In this document: piece by piece, positions 10,232 through 21,011 of the stretch
How the letters are laid out: each line of letters opens with the position of its first letter
How positions within the stretch are numbered: position 1 is the first letter of the stretch
Notes under the pieces: generated by a model
Databases searched by the model: none
What the model was told of the DNA's origin: nothing
Seen by the model: the letters and a program-made list of their open reading frames with translations, nothing else
Position numbers and translations under genes: made by a program
DNA from: Serratia proteamaculans
GTDB lineage: Bacteria; Pseudomonadota; Gammaproteobacteria; Enterobacterales; Enterobacteriaceae
Length of the DNA stretch: 64,000 nucleotides
NCBI RefSeq assembly: GCF_008830365.1
Contig: NZ_WBKI01000001.1
Coordinates: 1,612,001-1,676,000, forward strand
Direction of reading: 5' to 3'

Positions 10232-11326
10232 ATGACGGCTTATTTGATTCGCAGGCTGTTGCTGATCATCCCCACCCTGTGGGCGATCATCACCATTAAC
10301 TTTTTTATCGTGCAGATCGCCCCCGGCGGCCCGGTCGATCAGGCGATTGCCACTATCGAAATGGGCCAGAGCAGCGGCTTTGGTGGCGGCGGTGTCGGTG
10401 AAGGCTTGGGACATGCGCGTATCGGTGTCGGCAGTGCGACGGATAGCCAATACCGTGGCTCACGCGGGCTGGATCCGGAAGTGATCGCCGAGATCACCAA
10501 ACGCTATGGCTTCGACAAACCGCTGCACGAACGCTATTTCACCATGCTGTGGAATTACATGCGTCTCGACTTCGGTGACAGCCTGTTTCGTGGTGCATCC
10601 GTAATGCAGTTGGTTGGCCATAGCCTGCCGGTGTCGATCACGCTGGGGCTGTGGAGCACGCTGATTATCTATCTGGTGTCGATCCCGCTGGGGATCCGCA
10701 AAGCGGTGCATAACGGCAGCGCCTTCGATACCTGGAGCAGCACCCTGATTATCATCGGCTATGCCATCCCGGCCTTTCTGTTCGCTATTCTGATGATCGT
10801 GCTGTTCGCCGGTGGCAGCTACCTCGACTGGTTCCCGCTGCGCGGTCTGGTTTCCAGCAATTTCGATACCCTGCCGTGGTATGGCAAAATCACCGATTAC
10901 CTGTGGCATATCACGCTGCCGGTGTTGGCAACGGTGATTGGCGGCTTCGCTACCCTGACCATGCTGACCAAAAACTCATTCCTTGATGAGATCCGCAAAC
11001 AATACGTGGTCACCGCGCGCGCCAAAGGGCTGGACGAGAGCAAGATCCTTTACCGCCACGTGTTCCGCAACGCCATGCTGTTGGTGATCGCCGGTTTCCC
11101 GGCGACCTTTGTCAGCATGTTTTTCACCGGCTCATTGCTGATCGAAGTGATGTTCTCGCTTAACGGTCTGGGGTTGCTGGGCTATGACGCGACCCTGCAG
11201 CGCGATTACCCGGTGATGTTCGGCACGCTGTATATCTTCACCCTGATTGGCCTGCTGTTGAATATCCTCAGCGATATCACCTATACCCTGGTCGATCCTC
11301 GCATTGATTTCGAGGCCCGCCAATGA
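10232..11326 (+). CDS. yejB: YejB, inner-membrane permease of the YejABEF importer
   Basis: A BPD-type ABC permease of 364 residues, the same length as in E. coli. A first membrane helix near residues 9-30 is followed by a periplasmic loop unusually rich in Gly ([12 protein letters not shown]), then five more membrane segments. The permease loop contacting the ATPase appears as [19 protein letters not shown] chose the ATG at 10232 because AAGGGG lies just upstream. The end overlaps the yejE start by four bases (ATGA), typical of translational coupling. Confidence 0.93.
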   Translation: MTAYLIRRLLLIIPTLWAIITINFFIVQIAPGGPVDQAIATIEMGQSSGFGGGGVGEGLGHARIGVGSATDSQYRGSRGLDPEVIAEITKRYGFDKPLHERYFTMLWNYMRLDFGDSLFRGASVMQLVGHSLPVSITLGLWSTLIIYLVSIPLGIRKAVHNGSAFDTWSSTLIIIGYAIPAFLFAILMIVLFAGGSYLDWFPLRGLVSSNFDTLPWYGKITDYLWHITLPVLATVIGGFATLTMLTKNSFLDEIRKQYVVTARAKGLDESKILYRHVFRNAMLLVIAGFPATFVSMFFTGSLLIEVMFSLNGLGLLGYDATLQRDYPVMFGTLYIFTLIGLLLNILSDITYTLVDPRIDFEARQ

Positions 11327-12348
11327 GCCGCTTAAGCCCAATCAATCAGGCACGCTGGGCTCGCTTTCGCAGCAACCGCCGTGGCTATTGGTCACTGTGG
11401 ATTTTTCTGGTGCTATTTATCCTCAGCCTGGGAGCCAATCTGATCGCCAATGACAGACCGCTGCTGGTGCGCTATGAGGGCCGCTTGTACCTGCCGTTCG
11501 TTATCGACTACAGCGAGACCACCTTCGGCGGTGAGCTCAATACCGTCACCGACTTCCAGGATCCGTTCGTCAAAAAACAGATCGACAGCCACGGCTGGGC
11601 AGTTTGGCCACCGATTCGGTTCAGCTACGACACCATCAACTTCGCCACCGAGGTGCCCTTCCCCTCGGCACCTTCACGCCAAAATCTGTTAGGTACCGAC
11701 GGCAATGGCAGCGACGTACTGGCCCGCGTGCTGTATGGCTTTCGTATTTCGATGCTGTTCGGGCTGGCATTGACGCTGTTTTCCAGCGTGATTGGCGTCT
11801 GTGTCGGTGCGATACAAGGCTACTACGGCGGCCGCGTGGATCTGTGGGGCCAGCGCTTGATTGAAGTGTGGTCAGGCATGCCGACGCTGTTTTTGATTAT
11901 TATGCTGTCGAGCATCGTACAACCCAATTTCTGGTGGCTGCTTGGTATCACCATTTTGTTTGGCTGGATGAGCCTGGTGGGCGTGGTACGCGCCGAGTTC
12001 CTGCGCACCCGTAACTATGACTACATCCGCGCCGCGCGCGCCATGGGGGTGCAGGACCGGGTCATTATGTATCGGCATATGCTACCCAATGCGATGGTGG
12101 CGATGCTGACCTTTTTGCCGTTTATCCTGTGCGGCTCCATCACCACCCTGACCTCACTCGACTTCCTGGGCTTTGGCCTGCCGATCGGTTCTCCGTCGCT
12201 CGGGGAGCTGTTGCTGCAGGGTAAAAACAACCTGCAGGCGCCGTGGCTCGGCATCACCGCGTTCCTGGTGTTGGCCGTGTTGCTGTCTTTACTCATTTTT
12301 ATTGGCGAAGCGGTACGCGACGCTTTTGACCCCAGCAAGGCGCATTGA
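11323..12348 (+). CDS. yejE: YejE, second permease of the YejABEF importer
   Basis: An ABC permease of 341 residues that pairs with YejB. It has an N-terminal membrane helix (about 25-43), a long periplasmic segment, and the usual OppC-like core of five helices. The coupling motif is visible as [23 protein letters not shown]. Start overlaps yejB by four bases and yejF begins two bases after the stop, so the four genes form one operon. Confidence 0.93.
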   Translation: MSRLSPINQARWARFRSNRRGYWSLWIFLVLFILSLGANLIANDRPLLVRYEGRLYLPFVIDYSETTFGGELNTVTDFQDPFVKKQIDSHGWAVWPPIRFSYDTINFATEVPFPSAPSRQNLLGTDGNGSDVLARVLYGFRISMLFGLALTLFSSVIGVCVGAIQGYYGGRVDLWGQRLIEVWSGMPTLFLIIMLSSIVQPNFWWLLGITILFGWMSLVGVVRAEFLRTRNYDYIRAARAMGVQDRVIMYRHMLPNAMVAMLTFLPFILCGSITTLTSLDFLGFGLPIGSPSLGELLLQGKNNLQAPWLGITAFLVLAVLLSLLIFIGEAVRDAFDPSKAH

Positions 12349-12349
12349 T

Positions 12350-13942
12350 ATGGCTAGCACTCCTTTGCTTTCAATTCAGGATCTCGGCGTCGCTTTCCGC
12401 CAGGGTGACCAACTGAATCAGGTGGTCAACGGCATTTCGCTACAGATAGAAAAGGCAGAAACGCTGGCACTGGTCGGGGAGTCCGGCTCGGGCAAAAGCG
12501 TCACCGCGCTGTCGGTGCTGCGCCTGCTGCCTTCGCCACCGGTGGTCTATACCGGCGGTGATATCCAGTTCAACGGCCATTCGTTGCTGCACGCCCCGGA
12601 GGCCGAACTACGCAAGGTGCGCGGCAACCAGATTTCGATGATTTTCCAGGAGCCGATGGTGTCACTCAATCCATTGCACAGCATTGAGAAACAGCTGGCG
12701 GAAGTGTTGGTGCTGCATCGCGGTATGCGGCGCGATGTTGCACGCGGTGAGATAATTCAATGTCTGGATCGGGTTGGCATCCGTAACGCCAAAGGCCGCC
12801 TAAAAGACTATCCGCACCAACTCTCCGGCGGCGAACGCCAGCGGGTGATGATCGCCATGGCGGTGTTAACCCAGCCTAAGCTGCTGATTGCCGATGAGCC
12901 CACCACCGCGCTCGATGTGACCATTCAGGCGCAAATTCTGTTGTTGCTGAAAGAGTTGAAGCAAGAAATGGGCATGGGACTGCTGTTTATCACCCATAAC
13001 CTGAATATTGTGCGTCGTCTGGCGGACAACGTGGCGGTCATGCGCCAGGGTCAATGCGTTGAGCAAAACAACCGAGTCCGCCTGTTTAGCCAGCCGCAAC
13101 ACCCCTATACCCAACAATTACTGGCGGCAGAGAACCTGGGCGACCCGCTGCCGCTGCCGGCGGATGCCACCCCGTTACTGAAAGTGGAAAACCTCCAGGT
13201 CAGTTTCCCGATCAGGCGTGGTTTACTGCGCCGCACGGTGGACCAACATTATGCGCTGAAAGATTTGAGCTTTGAACTGAAGGCCGGGGAAAGCGTCGGA
13301 CTGGTAGGCGAATCTGGATCGGGTAAGAGCACCACCGGGTTGGCGTTACTGCGTTTGCTCAATGCCAACGGCTCGATGTGGTTTAAAGGCCAGCCGTTGC
13401 ACCAGTTCAGCATGAAGCAAATGTTGCCGTACCGCAGCCAGATGCAGATTGTGTTCCAGGATCCTTTCTCCGCGCTGAATCCACGACTGAATGTGCTGCA
13501 AATCATCGCCGAGGGGCTGGAAGTGCACCAGAAACTGAGCGCCGCACAACGAGAGCAGCGGGTGATCGAAACATTGCAGGAGGTAGGATTGGATCCCGCC
13601 CTGCGCTACCGTTACCCCACCGAGTTTTCCGGCGGCCAACGCCAACGCATCGCCATCGCACGGGCGCTGATTTTACAACCGCAGTTGCTGATCCTCGATG
13701 AGCCGACCTCGTCGCTGGATAAATCGGTACAGGCGCAAATCCTGACGTTGCTGAAATCGCTGCAACAACGCCACCGGCTGGCCTATCTGTTCATCAGCCA
13801 CGACCTACAGGTGGTGCGTTCACTGTGCCATCAGGTGATTGTGTTGCGACAGGGGGAAGTGGTGGAGCAAGGCGACTGCCAGACGATCTTTAACTCGCCG
13901 ACCGCCGCTTATACGCAGCAGCTGTTACAGCTGGCGGATTAG
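12350..13942 (+). CDS. yejF: YejF, double ATPase of the YejABEF importer
   Basis: A fused pair of ABC ATPase domains in 530 residues. The first Walker A is GESGSGKS at 43-50 with signature LSGGERQRV and Walker [13 protein letters not shown]; the second half repeats this with [18 protein letters not shown] and [12 protein letters not shown]. Both domains therefore look catalytically competent. The ATG at 12350 is preferred over upstream in-frame starts that lie inside yejE. It completes the peptide importer. Confidence 0.94.
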   Translation: MASTPLLSIQDLGVAFRQGDQLNQVVNGISLQIEKAETLALVGESGSGKSVTALSVLRLLPSPPVVYTGGDIQFNGHSLLHAPEAELRKVRGNQISMIFQEPMVSLNPLHSIEKQLAEVLVLHRGMRRDVARGEIIQCLDRVGIRNAKGRLKDYPHQLSGGERQRVMIAMAVLTQPKLLIADEPTTALDVTIQAQILLLLKELKQEMGMGLLFITHNLNIVRRLADNVAVMRQGQCVEQNNRVRLFSQPQHPYTQQLLAAENLGDPLPLPADATPLLKVENLQVSFPIRRGLLRRTVDQHYALKDLSFELKAGESVGLVGESGSGKSTTGLALLRLLNANGSMWFKGQPLHQFSMKQMLPYRSQMQIVFQDPFSALNPRLNVLQIIAEGLEVHQKLSAAQREQRVIETLQEVGLDPALRYRYPTEFSGGQRQRIAIARALILQPQLLILDEPTSSLDKSVQAQILTLLKSLQQRHRLAYLFISHDLQVVRSLCHQVIVLRQGEVVEQGDCQTIFNSPTAAYTQQLLQLAD

Positions 13943-13951
13943 CGACGGGAT

Positions 13952-14296
13952 CTAGAAAGGGTATTGAGCGCTCATCTGCTCGGCAATAGCAGCACCTACG
14001 TTTTTTAACCGGCACATGGTGGCGCTTTCATCGCCGCGATGCACAAACAGGCAAGGTTCTCCTTCCCACTCTACGATGGCGCAGTCGACCTGAATCTCCT
14101 GCAAAGACAGCTTAAGCTGCTGCATCACCTGCCAGGCATCCGCGCCCTCATGGCTGAGCAGTTTGAGCCCCATCAGGTTGTTATCTTCGTCTATTCCGCT
14201 GAGCGGAATCGGTTCAACCTTGACGCCGGTAAAACCTGATAGCCAACGATAACTTTGCGGCAAGCGATGAACTACCGAAAGTTGGATACTTTCCAC
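13952..14296 (-). CDS. yejG: YejG family protein of unknown function
   Basis: A 114-residue soluble protein, identical in length to E. coli YejG and similar throughout (LSVVHRLPQSYRW at the start, EGEPCLFVHR and CRLKNVGAAIAEQ near the end). No catalytic motif is visible and the function is unknown. It is convergent with yejF, with only 9 bases between the stops, and is followed upstream by a long gap before bcr. Confidence 0.9.
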   Translation of the reverse strand: MESIQLSVVHRLPQSYRWLSGFTGVKVEPIPLSGIDEDNNLMGLKLLSHEGADAWQVMQQLKLSLQEIQVDCAIVEWEGEPCLFVHRGDESATMCRLKNVGAAIAEQMSAQYPF

Positions 14297-14899
14297 ATGA
14301 AATCCCTAGTTTGAAAAATGAAACACTTTTTACCTGACAGGGTAACTAAGTTATAGCCGTTGACGCCTGACTCTGCCGCTCATGAATGTTATTTAAATGT
14401 AAAATATGTCACAAGCGGTTAACCAGCTCCCCGCGCTTGCCGATGTCCTGCTGTTTTAGTGACTCCCGTTGGGGTCATTTCACGGCATTTTGCGACTCAG
14501 CTCGCATTTTTTCGTTATATGTAACCCTTTCCCGCCGCGATCTCAACTCTTTTTTCTTGCAATACGGTTACTTATTGCTCCGCATAATTTTACATTGAGG
14601 AAACATTTAAGGTTATTCAACAGCCAGTGATAATGCGTTAACTCATTGATTATTATTATCACTAAGTTAAATTGCGCAACGTTTCCAGGTCAAACCTATC
14701 GGGCAAAGACCGGTTGCAGCCCGGCGCAGGCAGAGCATTTTTTTTAACAAAAAGCACACAGGCAGCACGACAAACCATCGCTTAGCGCACTTATATATAG
14801 CAACGAATTTTTATTGCACCTGAATTTCAGAAGGGAGTGACAGAGGGCTGATTTCACTCAGGCTCAACACCAGATTGAGCCTGAGTCAGAAAGGAGAAA
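14297..14899. other. Long gap between yejG and bcr
   Basis: About 560 bases lie between the yejG start and the bcr terminator, with no credible protein gene. The stretch 14610-14680 is very AT-rich and contains an inverted repeat, TGATAAT at 14628-14634 against ATTATCA at 14655-14661, nested near TTAACT/AAGTTAA. A regulatory RNA or the yejG promoter region is possible, but I recognise nothing specific. Confidence 0.4.
14857..14885 (-). terminator. Terminator-like hairpin after bcr
   Basis: CTCAGGCTCAA and TTGAGCCTGAG form a perfect 11-bp stem with a 7-base loop, 14 bases beyond the bcr stop. The T run on the bcr side is poor. Confidence 0.65.
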
Positions 14900-16126
14900 C
14901 TACGGGGTATCAGGCGACGCTTTAAGCCGTGGCCGGCTGGCATACAGATAGAACAGCACCGCAACGATGCTGCACAGCGCCATCGAGGAGACCATCGGCC
15001 AGGCACTCTTGCCGGGTGCCATTGCCAGTATCGCCCCCACCAATGCACCGATACTGAAACGCAAGGTACCGGCCAGTGAAGATGCAGTACCCGCCATATG
15101 TGGGAAATCGTCCAGGATCACCGCCATGGCGTTAGATGAAATCATGGCAATACAGCCCAGATACACCGCCACGCCAATCACCAACGCCCAGAACCCCAGG
15201 CCAATAGCGCTCACCGCCAGCAACCACAACCCCATGACTAACTGAACAAACAGCCCCAAACGGAACATCTTGATCGCACCCAGCCGCCGGACATTGCGGC
15301 TGTTGACCAGCGTCGTCAGGAACAGGAAGACAATATTCAGCGCAAAGTAGTAGCCAAAGTGCTGCGGTGAAACATGATTCAGTTCGATATACACGAACGG
15401 GCCGGCACTGAGGAACGAGAACATGCCGGCAAAGGAGAAGGCACTGGCCAGCATGTAGCTCAACACGCGCTTATGGCGGAACAATGAAGCAAAGTTACCC
15501 AGCGTGGTGCGCAGATGGAATTTTTGCCGCCGCTCTTTCGGCAGCGTCTCTTTAATAAAGAATGCCACCAGCAACGAACCGATCAGCGCCGCGGCCCCCA
15601 TAGTCCAAAAAATCGCATGCCAACTGAACCACAACAGCAGCGCGCCACCGATCATCGGCGCCAGTAACGGCGCAATGGTCATCACCAGGATGACAAACGA
15701 CATCATGCGCGAGAACTCGTCCTTGGTGAACATATCGCGCATCAGGGCATTAATCACTACGCTGGCCGCCGCCGCCGAAAGCCCATGCAGGAAACGCAGG
15801 TTGATCAGTTGATCGATCGACTGCGCCATAGCGCAGGCACCACCGGCAATCGCGAAGATCAGCGTTCCCCACAGGATCACCGGCTTGCGACCAATGCTGT
15901 CCGACATTGGCCCGTAGAACAACTGCCCCAGGGCAAATCCGAGCATATAGGCGCTGAGCGTCATCTGTACGCTGCCCGACCCGACGCCGAACTGTTTGGC
16001 AATCACCGGCATACTGGGCAGGTACATGTCGATAGCCAGCGGCATCAACATGGACAGCAGACCCAGAATAAAAATCAAACCGAGGTGAGATGACCGGTTC
16101 TGTAACACGTTCGACGACTCCTTCAT
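14900..16126 (-). CDS. bcr: Bcr/CflA family multidrug efflux transporter
   Basis: An inner-membrane MFS drug:H+ antiporter of 408 residues; E. coli Bcr exports bicyclomycin, sulfonamides and some dipeptides. Twelve hydrophobic segments are visible. The family motif A appears as [12 protein letters not shown] in the loop between helices 2 and 3, and the DMYLPSMP motif follows helix 1. The gene lies 21 bases after rsuA on the same strand and may be cotranscribed with it, as in E. coli. No strong Shine-Dalgarno precedes the ATG. Confidence 0.92.
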   Translation of the reverse strand: MKESSNVLQNRSSHLGLIFILGLLSMLMPLAIDMYLPSMPVIAKQFGVGSGSVQMTLSAYMLGFALGQLFYGPMSDSIGRKPVILWGTLIFAIAGGACAMAQSIDQLINLRFLHGLSAAAASVVINALMRDMFTKDEFSRMMSFVILVMTIAPLLAPMIGGALLLWFSWHAIFWTMGAAALIGSLLVAFFIKETLPKERRQKFHLRTTLGNFASLFRHKRVLSYMLASAFSFAGMFSFLSAGPFVYIELNHVSPQHFGYYFALNIVFLFLTTLVNSRNVRRLGAIKMFRLGLFVQLVMGLWLLAVSAIGLGFWALVIGVAVYLGCIAMISSNAMAVILDDFPHMAGTASSLAGTLRFSIGALVGAILAMAPGKSAWPMVSSMALCSIVAVLFYLYASRPRLKASPDTP

Positions 16127-16147
16127 CAGCCGTAATCTAGTATTGAA

Positions 16148-16861
16148 TTAATCTTGCAGGTGCGGAGCACCGACGCTGGCGATTTCTTCTTCGGTCAGCG
16201 GACGGTATTCGCCCTCTGCCAGATCCTCATCCATCACGATGGCGCCGATACGTTCACGATGCAGCTCGAGAACCCGGTTGCCGACCGCTGCAAACATGCG
16301 TTTCACCTGGTGATAACGCCCTTCACTGATGGTCAGACGCACCAGCTTGTCTTCAATTTGTTCCAGTTGCGCAGGCCGGGTCAGATCTTTCTCGTTATGC
16401 AACTGCACGCCTTCGGCAAATTGCTGTGCGGTATCTTCCGCCAGCGAATGCTCCAGCGTCACCAGATAGGTTTTCTCACAGTGATGTTTCGGTGAGGTGA
16501 TACGGTGCGACCACTGGCCGTCGTCGGTCATCAACACCAGACCGGTAGTATCGATATCCAGGCGACCGGCAGCGTGCAGCTTGTAGGCCACCGGCTCATC
16601 GAGGAAATACAGCACCGTCGGATGATCGGGATCGTCCGTGGAGCAAACGTAACCCTGCGGTTTGTTGAGCATAAAATAGCGCGGGCCATTTTGGCGCTGC
16701 AGCGGGTTGCCGTCGAACGCCACCTCCTGCTCCGGAGTCAGTTTCAGTGCCCCGCTCTTCACCACTTCACCGTCCACGGTGACGCGTTTTGCCCGAAGTT
16801 CGCGCGCTACCAGCGCACGGCTAACACCTAACTGCTGAGATAAAAACTTGTCCAGTCGCAT
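16148..16861 (-). CDS. rsuA: RsuA, 16S rRNA pseudouridine516 synthase
   Basis: Converts U516 of 16S rRNA to pseudouridine. It has 237 residues from the ATG at 16861: an S4 RNA-binding domain at about 1-60 ([15 protein letters not shown]) and the synthase domain. Catalytic Asp102 is in [12 protein letters not shown]. The open frame extends 75 codons upstream, but that part has no family match and the S4 domain defines the start. It heads a likely rsuA-bcr operon, divergent from radD. Confidence 0.94.
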   Translation of the reverse strand: MRLDKFLSQQLGVSRALVARELRAKRVTVDGEVVKSGALKLTPEQEVAFDGNPLQRQNGPRYFMLNKPQGYVCSTDDPDHPTVLYFLDEPVAYKLHAAGRLDIDTTGLVLMTDDGQWSHRITSPKHHCEKTYLVTLEHSLAEDTAQQFAEGVQLHNEKDLTRPAQLEQIEDKLVRLTISEGRYHQVKRMFAAVGNRVLELHRERIGAIVMDEDLAEGEYRPLTEEEIASVGAPHLQD

Positions 16862-17170
16862 TGAATCTGCTTTGCCTGTCGTTGTTATGATCGCATTGAT
16901 CGTATTGCTAAAATATGACACCCGCCGTTGCACCAGGTGCAACAGAGCAGGTTCGAAGAGGGGGATACAGCGATTACTGTCACACGAGTATAGCGATGGA
17001 AACGGCCCCCTGACAGAGGTAATTTCCATGCTTCTCGCACCGCGAGTGCTCAGAAGGCATAATAATAGAAATTTTTTAGCCGTCATGGGAGTAAAATGTC
17101 ACTGTTTTGGTGGGATCAGAGGTTACAAAACCTGTTCCCGACGGCCCTTCTCAACCCACGGCGTTAATTT
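16862..17170. other. rsuA / radD divergent intergenic region
   Basis: A 309-base gap that must hold both promoters. I see no recognised operator or RNA. Frames crossing it are extensions of the neighbouring genes. Confidence 0.35.
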
Positions 17171-18928
17171 ATGGCCTTTACTCTACGCCCCTACCAACTG
17201 GAAGCGGTCGAAGCCACCATCAAACATTTCCGTCAGCACCCGCAACCGGCGCTGATCGTACTGCCGACCGGGGCCGGTAAAAGTCTGGTGATCGCCGAGC
17301 TGGCGAAACGTGCACGCGGCCGGGTATTGGTACTGGCCCATGTGAAAGAACTGGTGGCGCAGAACCATGCCAAATACCGCGCCTACGGGCTGGAAGCCGA
17401 TATCTTTGCCGCTGGACTGCAGCAGAAAGACAGCGCAGGCAAGGTGGTGTTCGGTAGCGTGCAGTCCGTAGCACGCAATCTGCCGCTGTTTGACGGAGCT
17501 TTTTCCCTGTTGATTATCGACGAATGCCACCGCATCAGCGACGATGACGACAGCCAATACCAACAGATTATTCAGCATCTGCAAAAAACGAATCCACAGT
17601 TGCGGCTGCTGGGCCTGACCGCCACGCCCTATCGGCTGGGCAAAGGCTGGATTTATCAGTATCACTATCACGGCTTTACCCGCGGTGATGCCAATAGCCT
17701 GTTTCGCGACTGCATTTATGAACTGCCATTGCGTTATATGATCAAAAACGGTTATCTGGTGCCACCGGAACGGTTGGATATGCCGATAGTACAGTATGAT
17801 TTCAGCCGACTGGAGGCCAGAAGCAACGGCCTGTTCAGTGAAGTGGACCTGAACCGTGAGCTGAAACAGCAAAATCGTATTACACCGCATATCATCAGCC
17901 AAATCGTCGAATATGCCGAAACGCGTAAGGGGGTGATGATTTTCGCCTCTACCGTTGAACATGCGCGTGAGATCTACGGCCTGCTGCCTTCCGGTGAAGC
18001 CGCGCTGGTCAGCGCCGCAACGCCCGCAGCCGAGCGCGATGCGCTGATTGACGCATTCAAACAACAGCAATTGCGTTACCTGGTCAACGTGGCGGTGCTG
18101 ACCACAGGTTTTGATGCGCCGCATGTCGATCTGATCGCCATTCTGCGGCCAACCGAATCCGTCAGCCTGTATCAGCAAATCGTCGGCCGTGGGCTGCGGC
18201 TGGCCCCCGGCAAAGAGGATTGTCTGATCCTCGACTACGCCGGAAACCCGCACGATCTGTTTACGCCCGAGGTCGGGGTCAGCAAGCCACACAGCGACAG
18301 CCAACCGGTACAGGTGTTCTGCCCCGGCTGCGGTTTCGCCAATTTGTTCTGGGGCAAGTGCACCGAGAGCGGCGATATCATCGAACACTACGGTCGCCGT
18401 TGTCAGGGCTGGCTGGAGGACGATGAAGGCCATCGCGAGCAATGCGACTACCGTTTCCGCTTCAAAATTTGCCCGCACTGCGGTGCGGAAAATGACATTG
18501 CCGCCCGTCGCTGCCACCAATGTCAGGAAGTGCTGGTCGACCCTGACGATATGTTGAAGGCCGCGCTGAAGCTGAAAGACGCTCTGGTACTGCGCTGTGG
18601 CGGCATGGAGCTGCAAACTGGCCGCGATGATAAAGGTGAGTGGCTGAAAGCCACCTATTTTGACGAAGACGGCACCAGTACCAGCGAACGTTTTCGACTG
18701 CAAACGCCCGCACAGCGCAAAGCCTTCGAAATGCTGTTCCTGCGCCCGCATCAGCGTGCACCCGGGGTGCCGTTTGCCTGGCAAACCGCCGCCGATGTGT
18801 TGGCCCAGCAAACGCTGCTGCGTCATCCGGATTTTGTGGTGGCGCGCAAACGCGGACAATTCTGGCAGGTTCGGGAAAAAGTGTTCGATTATCAAGGCCG
18901 CTTCCGCCGAGCCAATGAGCTGTATTGA
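17171..18928 (+). CDS. radD: RadD (YejH), DNA repair helicase-like ATPase
   Basis: A superfamily 2 ATPase of 585 residues that acts with RecA and SSB in double-strand break repair in E. coli. The Q/Walker A region is PTGAGKS at 32-38, the DEAH-type box DECH at 117-120, and GLTATP and [10 protein letters not shown] mark motifs III and VI. A C-terminal zinc region has CPGC...C and CPHC...CHQC clusters. The start is ATG at 17171 with a poor Shine-Dalgarno. A 592-residue open frame on the opposite strand is a shadow. Confidence 0.93.
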   Translation: MAFTLRPYQLEAVEATIKHFRQHPQPALIVLPTGAGKSLVIAELAKRARGRVLVLAHVKELVAQNHAKYRAYGLEADIFAAGLQQKDSAGKVVFGSVQSVARNLPLFDGAFSLLIIDECHRISDDDDSQYQQIIQHLQKTNPQLRLLGLTATPYRLGKGWIYQYHYHGFTRGDANSLFRDCIYELPLRYMIKNGYLVPPERLDMPIVQYDFSRLEARSNGLFSEVDLNRELKQQNRITPHIISQIVEYAETRKGVMIFASTVEHAREIYGLLPSGEAALVSAATPAAERDALIDAFKQQQLRYLVNVAVLTTGFDAPHVDLIAILRPTESVSLYQQIVGRGLRLAPGKEDCLILDYAGNPHDLFTPEVGVSKPHSDSQPVQVFCPGCGFANLFWGKCTESGDIIEHYGRRCQGWLEDDEGHREQCDYRFRFKICPHCGAENDIAARRCHQCQEVLVDPDDMLKAALKLKDALVLRCGGMELQTGRDDKGEWLKATYFDEDGTSTSERFRLQTPAQRKAFEMLFLRPHQRAPGVPFAWQTAADVLAQQTLLRHPDFVVARKRGQFWQVREKVFDYQGRFRRANELY

Positions 18929-19090
18929 TCCTGTCGGCCTGCAAATCGGGCAGGTTTCCATTGCCCTGCGGACGGCTTTCCGTTAAACTGCCGCCCGCTT
19001 TGCCTGGGTTCGCCCGGTGCTAAAGCAGGTTATCGAACTTGCTACTGGGTCGCCTGTAGCAGGGTAAATTTTCTTTTTAGAGAAAAAACA

Positions 19091-19375
19091 ATGTTCACTA
19101 TCAATGTAGAAGTACGTAAAGACCAGGGTAAGGGTGCGAGCCGCCGCCTGCGTATTGCCAACAAATTCCCAGCTATCGTTTACGGTGGCGAAGAAGCTCC
19201 AGTTTCCATCGAACTGGACCATGATTCTGTTAAGAACATGGAAATCAAACCAGAATTCTACAGCGAAGCAGTAACTCTGGTTATCGACGGTAAAGAAACC
19301 AAAGTGAAAGTTCAGGCTGTACAGCGTCACCCGTTCAAGCCGAAACTGGCTCACATCGACTTCCGTCGCGTTTAA
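19091..19375 (+). CDS. rplY: 50S ribosomal protein L25
   Basis: A 94-residue 5S rRNA-binding protein, the same length as in E. coli (the short, non-CTC form). The sequence begins [20 protein letters not shown] and keeps the family's [15 protein letters not shown] block. Codon use is strongly biased to optimal codons, as in other ribosomal genes. It has its own leader of about 160 bases and a strong terminator. Confidence 0.97.
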   Translation: MFTINVEVRKDQGKGASRRLRIANKFPAIVYGGEEAPVSIELDHDSVKNMEIKPEFYSEAVTLVIDGKETKVKVQAVQRHPFKPKLAHIDFRRV

Positions 19376-19412
19376 TCGCAACGAAATCGAACCTTTCGGG
19401 ACGCCGAAGTAG

Positions 19413-19438
19413 AAAACGCCGCAATTGCGGCGTTTTTT
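19413..19438. terminator. Bidirectional terminator between rplY and yejK
   Basis: AAAACGCCGCAA and TTGCGGCGTTTT form an uninterrupted palindrome. T runs on both strands suit the convergent genes on either side. Confidence 0.93.
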
Positions 19439-19459
19439 ATTGTCTGCGATCCGGCGAAA

Positions 19460-20470
19460 TTACTTATTACCGCTATTCTGGCGGCGTTGTAGCTGATCGC
19501 GCAGGTTCGGTGGCGTGCCTCTGATGGTTAGCGTATCGGTAGCCGCATCCCAGAAAATTCGCTCCCCCAACAGCATGGCGTCAAAGTTCATGCTGATACC
19601 GCCACCGCTGCCGGCAAACTTGGTCAACTGACGCAGCGTACCGCGATCGGCCGGAAAGCTGTCTTCCAGTTGATAACCCTGCTCGCTGGAGAACTGCAGA
19701 AAATCTTTCTCGCCCACCGGTGCAATCTCTTTCGACAATTCCTGCAGCTCAATCTCTTCGCCAGCCTGCAGCTGTTCGTTGCAGTAGCTGTAAACCTGCT
19801 GACGTACCGACTGACGCTCATTTTTGTCCAGCTGTGCATCGGCACAATAATCGTCAACCGCCTGCAGCAAGCCCCGGTTCTGCGCCTTGGTGTCCAGCCC
19901 TTCGGCCGCCGCCAGGAAGTCCATGAAGAAATCGGACACCTTGCGACCCACTCGCCCTTTCAGGAAGGTCAGGTAACGGGTCGACTCCGGATTGGTTTCC
20001 CACTCGGTCAGATCGATGCGCGCCACGATATCGGCGTGGTTGATGTCCAGATAATGGGTGGTATTGATATCCAGCTCTTCGTTAACGCGCGAACTGTTGC
20101 GGCTGTTCAGAACCGCAATCAGTAAATACTCCACCGCCAGGTAACGGTATTGGCCAAATAGCACCACGCCACCTTCGGCAAACGGATACTTGGCCAACTC
20201 ATCGCGCAGGCGACCGGTCGCCGCACGGCTGAAGGCCAAAAAGTCCTTATCTTCCTTGCGGCAGGTACGCAACGCGTCCGCCAGTTCACTGCCTTCATTG
20301 AACAGGCCGTAAGCCTTGCTCTTGGCACTGTAGACACGATGCAGCTCTTCCATCATCTCTTCCACCGCCGCATTGGTTGGCAGCAGAGAATCGCGCAGCA
20401 CCACGTCCAGCGTTTGTTCGTCGCGTTTGACCAACTGGTGCAGAGCGATCTGGTCGATATCCAGACTCAT
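19460..20470 (-). CDS. yejK: Nucleoid-associated protein YejK (NdpA)
   Basis: A cytosolic nucleoid-associated protein of 336 residues (E. coli 335), found with topoisomerases in E. coli. The start is supported by a full AGGAGG six bases upstream. The body is acidic and charged, ending in a basic [13 protein letters not shown] tail. It is convergent with rplY and divergent from yejL as in E. coli. Confidence 0.93.
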   Translation of the reverse strand: MSLDIDQIALHQLVKRDEQTLDVVLRDSLLPTNAAVEEMMEELHRVYSAKSKAYGLFNEGSELADALRTCRKEDKDFLAFSRAATGRLRDELAKYPFAEGGVVLFGQYRYLAVEYLLIAVLNSRNSSRVNEELDINTTHYLDINHADIVARIDLTEWETNPESTRYLTFLKGRVGRKVSDFFMDFLAAAEGLDTKAQNRGLLQAVDDYCADAQLDKNERQSVRQQVYSYCNEQLQAGEEIELQELSKEIAPVGEKDFLQFSSEQGYQLEDSFPADRGTLRQLTKFAGSGGGISMNFDAMLLGERIFWDAATDTLTIRGTPPNLRDQLQRRQNSGNK

Positions 20471-20774
20471 GGTAAATCCTCCTGTTCTTTAGGCGCGTAT
20501 TCAAACACTGAAGGCTACCGTGCTGCAACTTTTAAGCAGCGATCACATCACCAGCCATCGATAAATTTCCGGCACCCATACAGACCATAAATAGCTGGAA
20601 TATCCCATGGAATTCAGGCTGCGGGCCGGTAGCCAACCCGAGCCAGGGACGGGGGCCGCCCGCACAACCCGCGACGCTAGGGTTTGAAAGACAAAGGGAA
20701 TAGATAAAAGAGCGGAAAATCACTGTCCTATACGGTAAGATATGGGACTTTGTCAGGCGTTGAGCGCAATTTTT
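20471..20774. other. yejK / yejL divergent intergenic region
   Basis: A 304-base gap with a GC-rich stretch (20600-20680) and an AT-rich part close to yejL. It must carry both promoters. I see no recognised operator or RNA. Confidence 0.35.
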
Positions 20775-21002
20775 ATGCCACAATCATCCCGTTACAGTGA
20801 CGAACACGTTGAACAGCTGCTCTCTGAGCTGGTTAATGTTCTGGAAAAACACCATACTCCCACCGATCTCTCTCTGATGGTGCTGGGTAACATGGTAACT
20901 AATCTGATCAACACCAGTGTTGCTCCCGCGCAGCGGAAAACATTGGCAAGATCGTTTGCAGAAGCTCTGCAAGCTTCTATTCGTGAAGATAAAGCGCATT
21001 AA
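20775..21002 (+). CDS. yejL: YejL family small protein
   Basis: A 75-residue protein of unknown function (UPF0352/DUF1414 type), equal in length to E. coli YejL. It starts [19 protein letters not shown] and is helical in character. The ATG at 20775 is chosen over an upstream start at 20742 because the homologue starts here. It lies 9 bases before yejM and is probably cotranscribed with it. Confidence 0.9.
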   Translation: MPQSSRYSDEHVEQLLSELVNVLEKHHTPTDLSLMVLGNMVTNLINTSVAPAQRKTLARSFAEALQASIREDKAH

Positions 21003-21011
21003 TAATTAATT

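Noticed and set aside
14386..14598. A 70-codon + strand frame between yejG and bcr
   Set aside because: No ribosome site and no recognisable protein character.
16862..17086. A 75-codon N-terminal extension of rsuA
   Set aside because: The S4 domain starts at the ATG at 16861 as in homologues and the extension has no homology.
17183..18961. A 592-codon open frame on the minus strand
   Set aside because: It is exactly antisense to the well-conserved radD and has no recognisable domain; long shadows are common in GC-rich genes.
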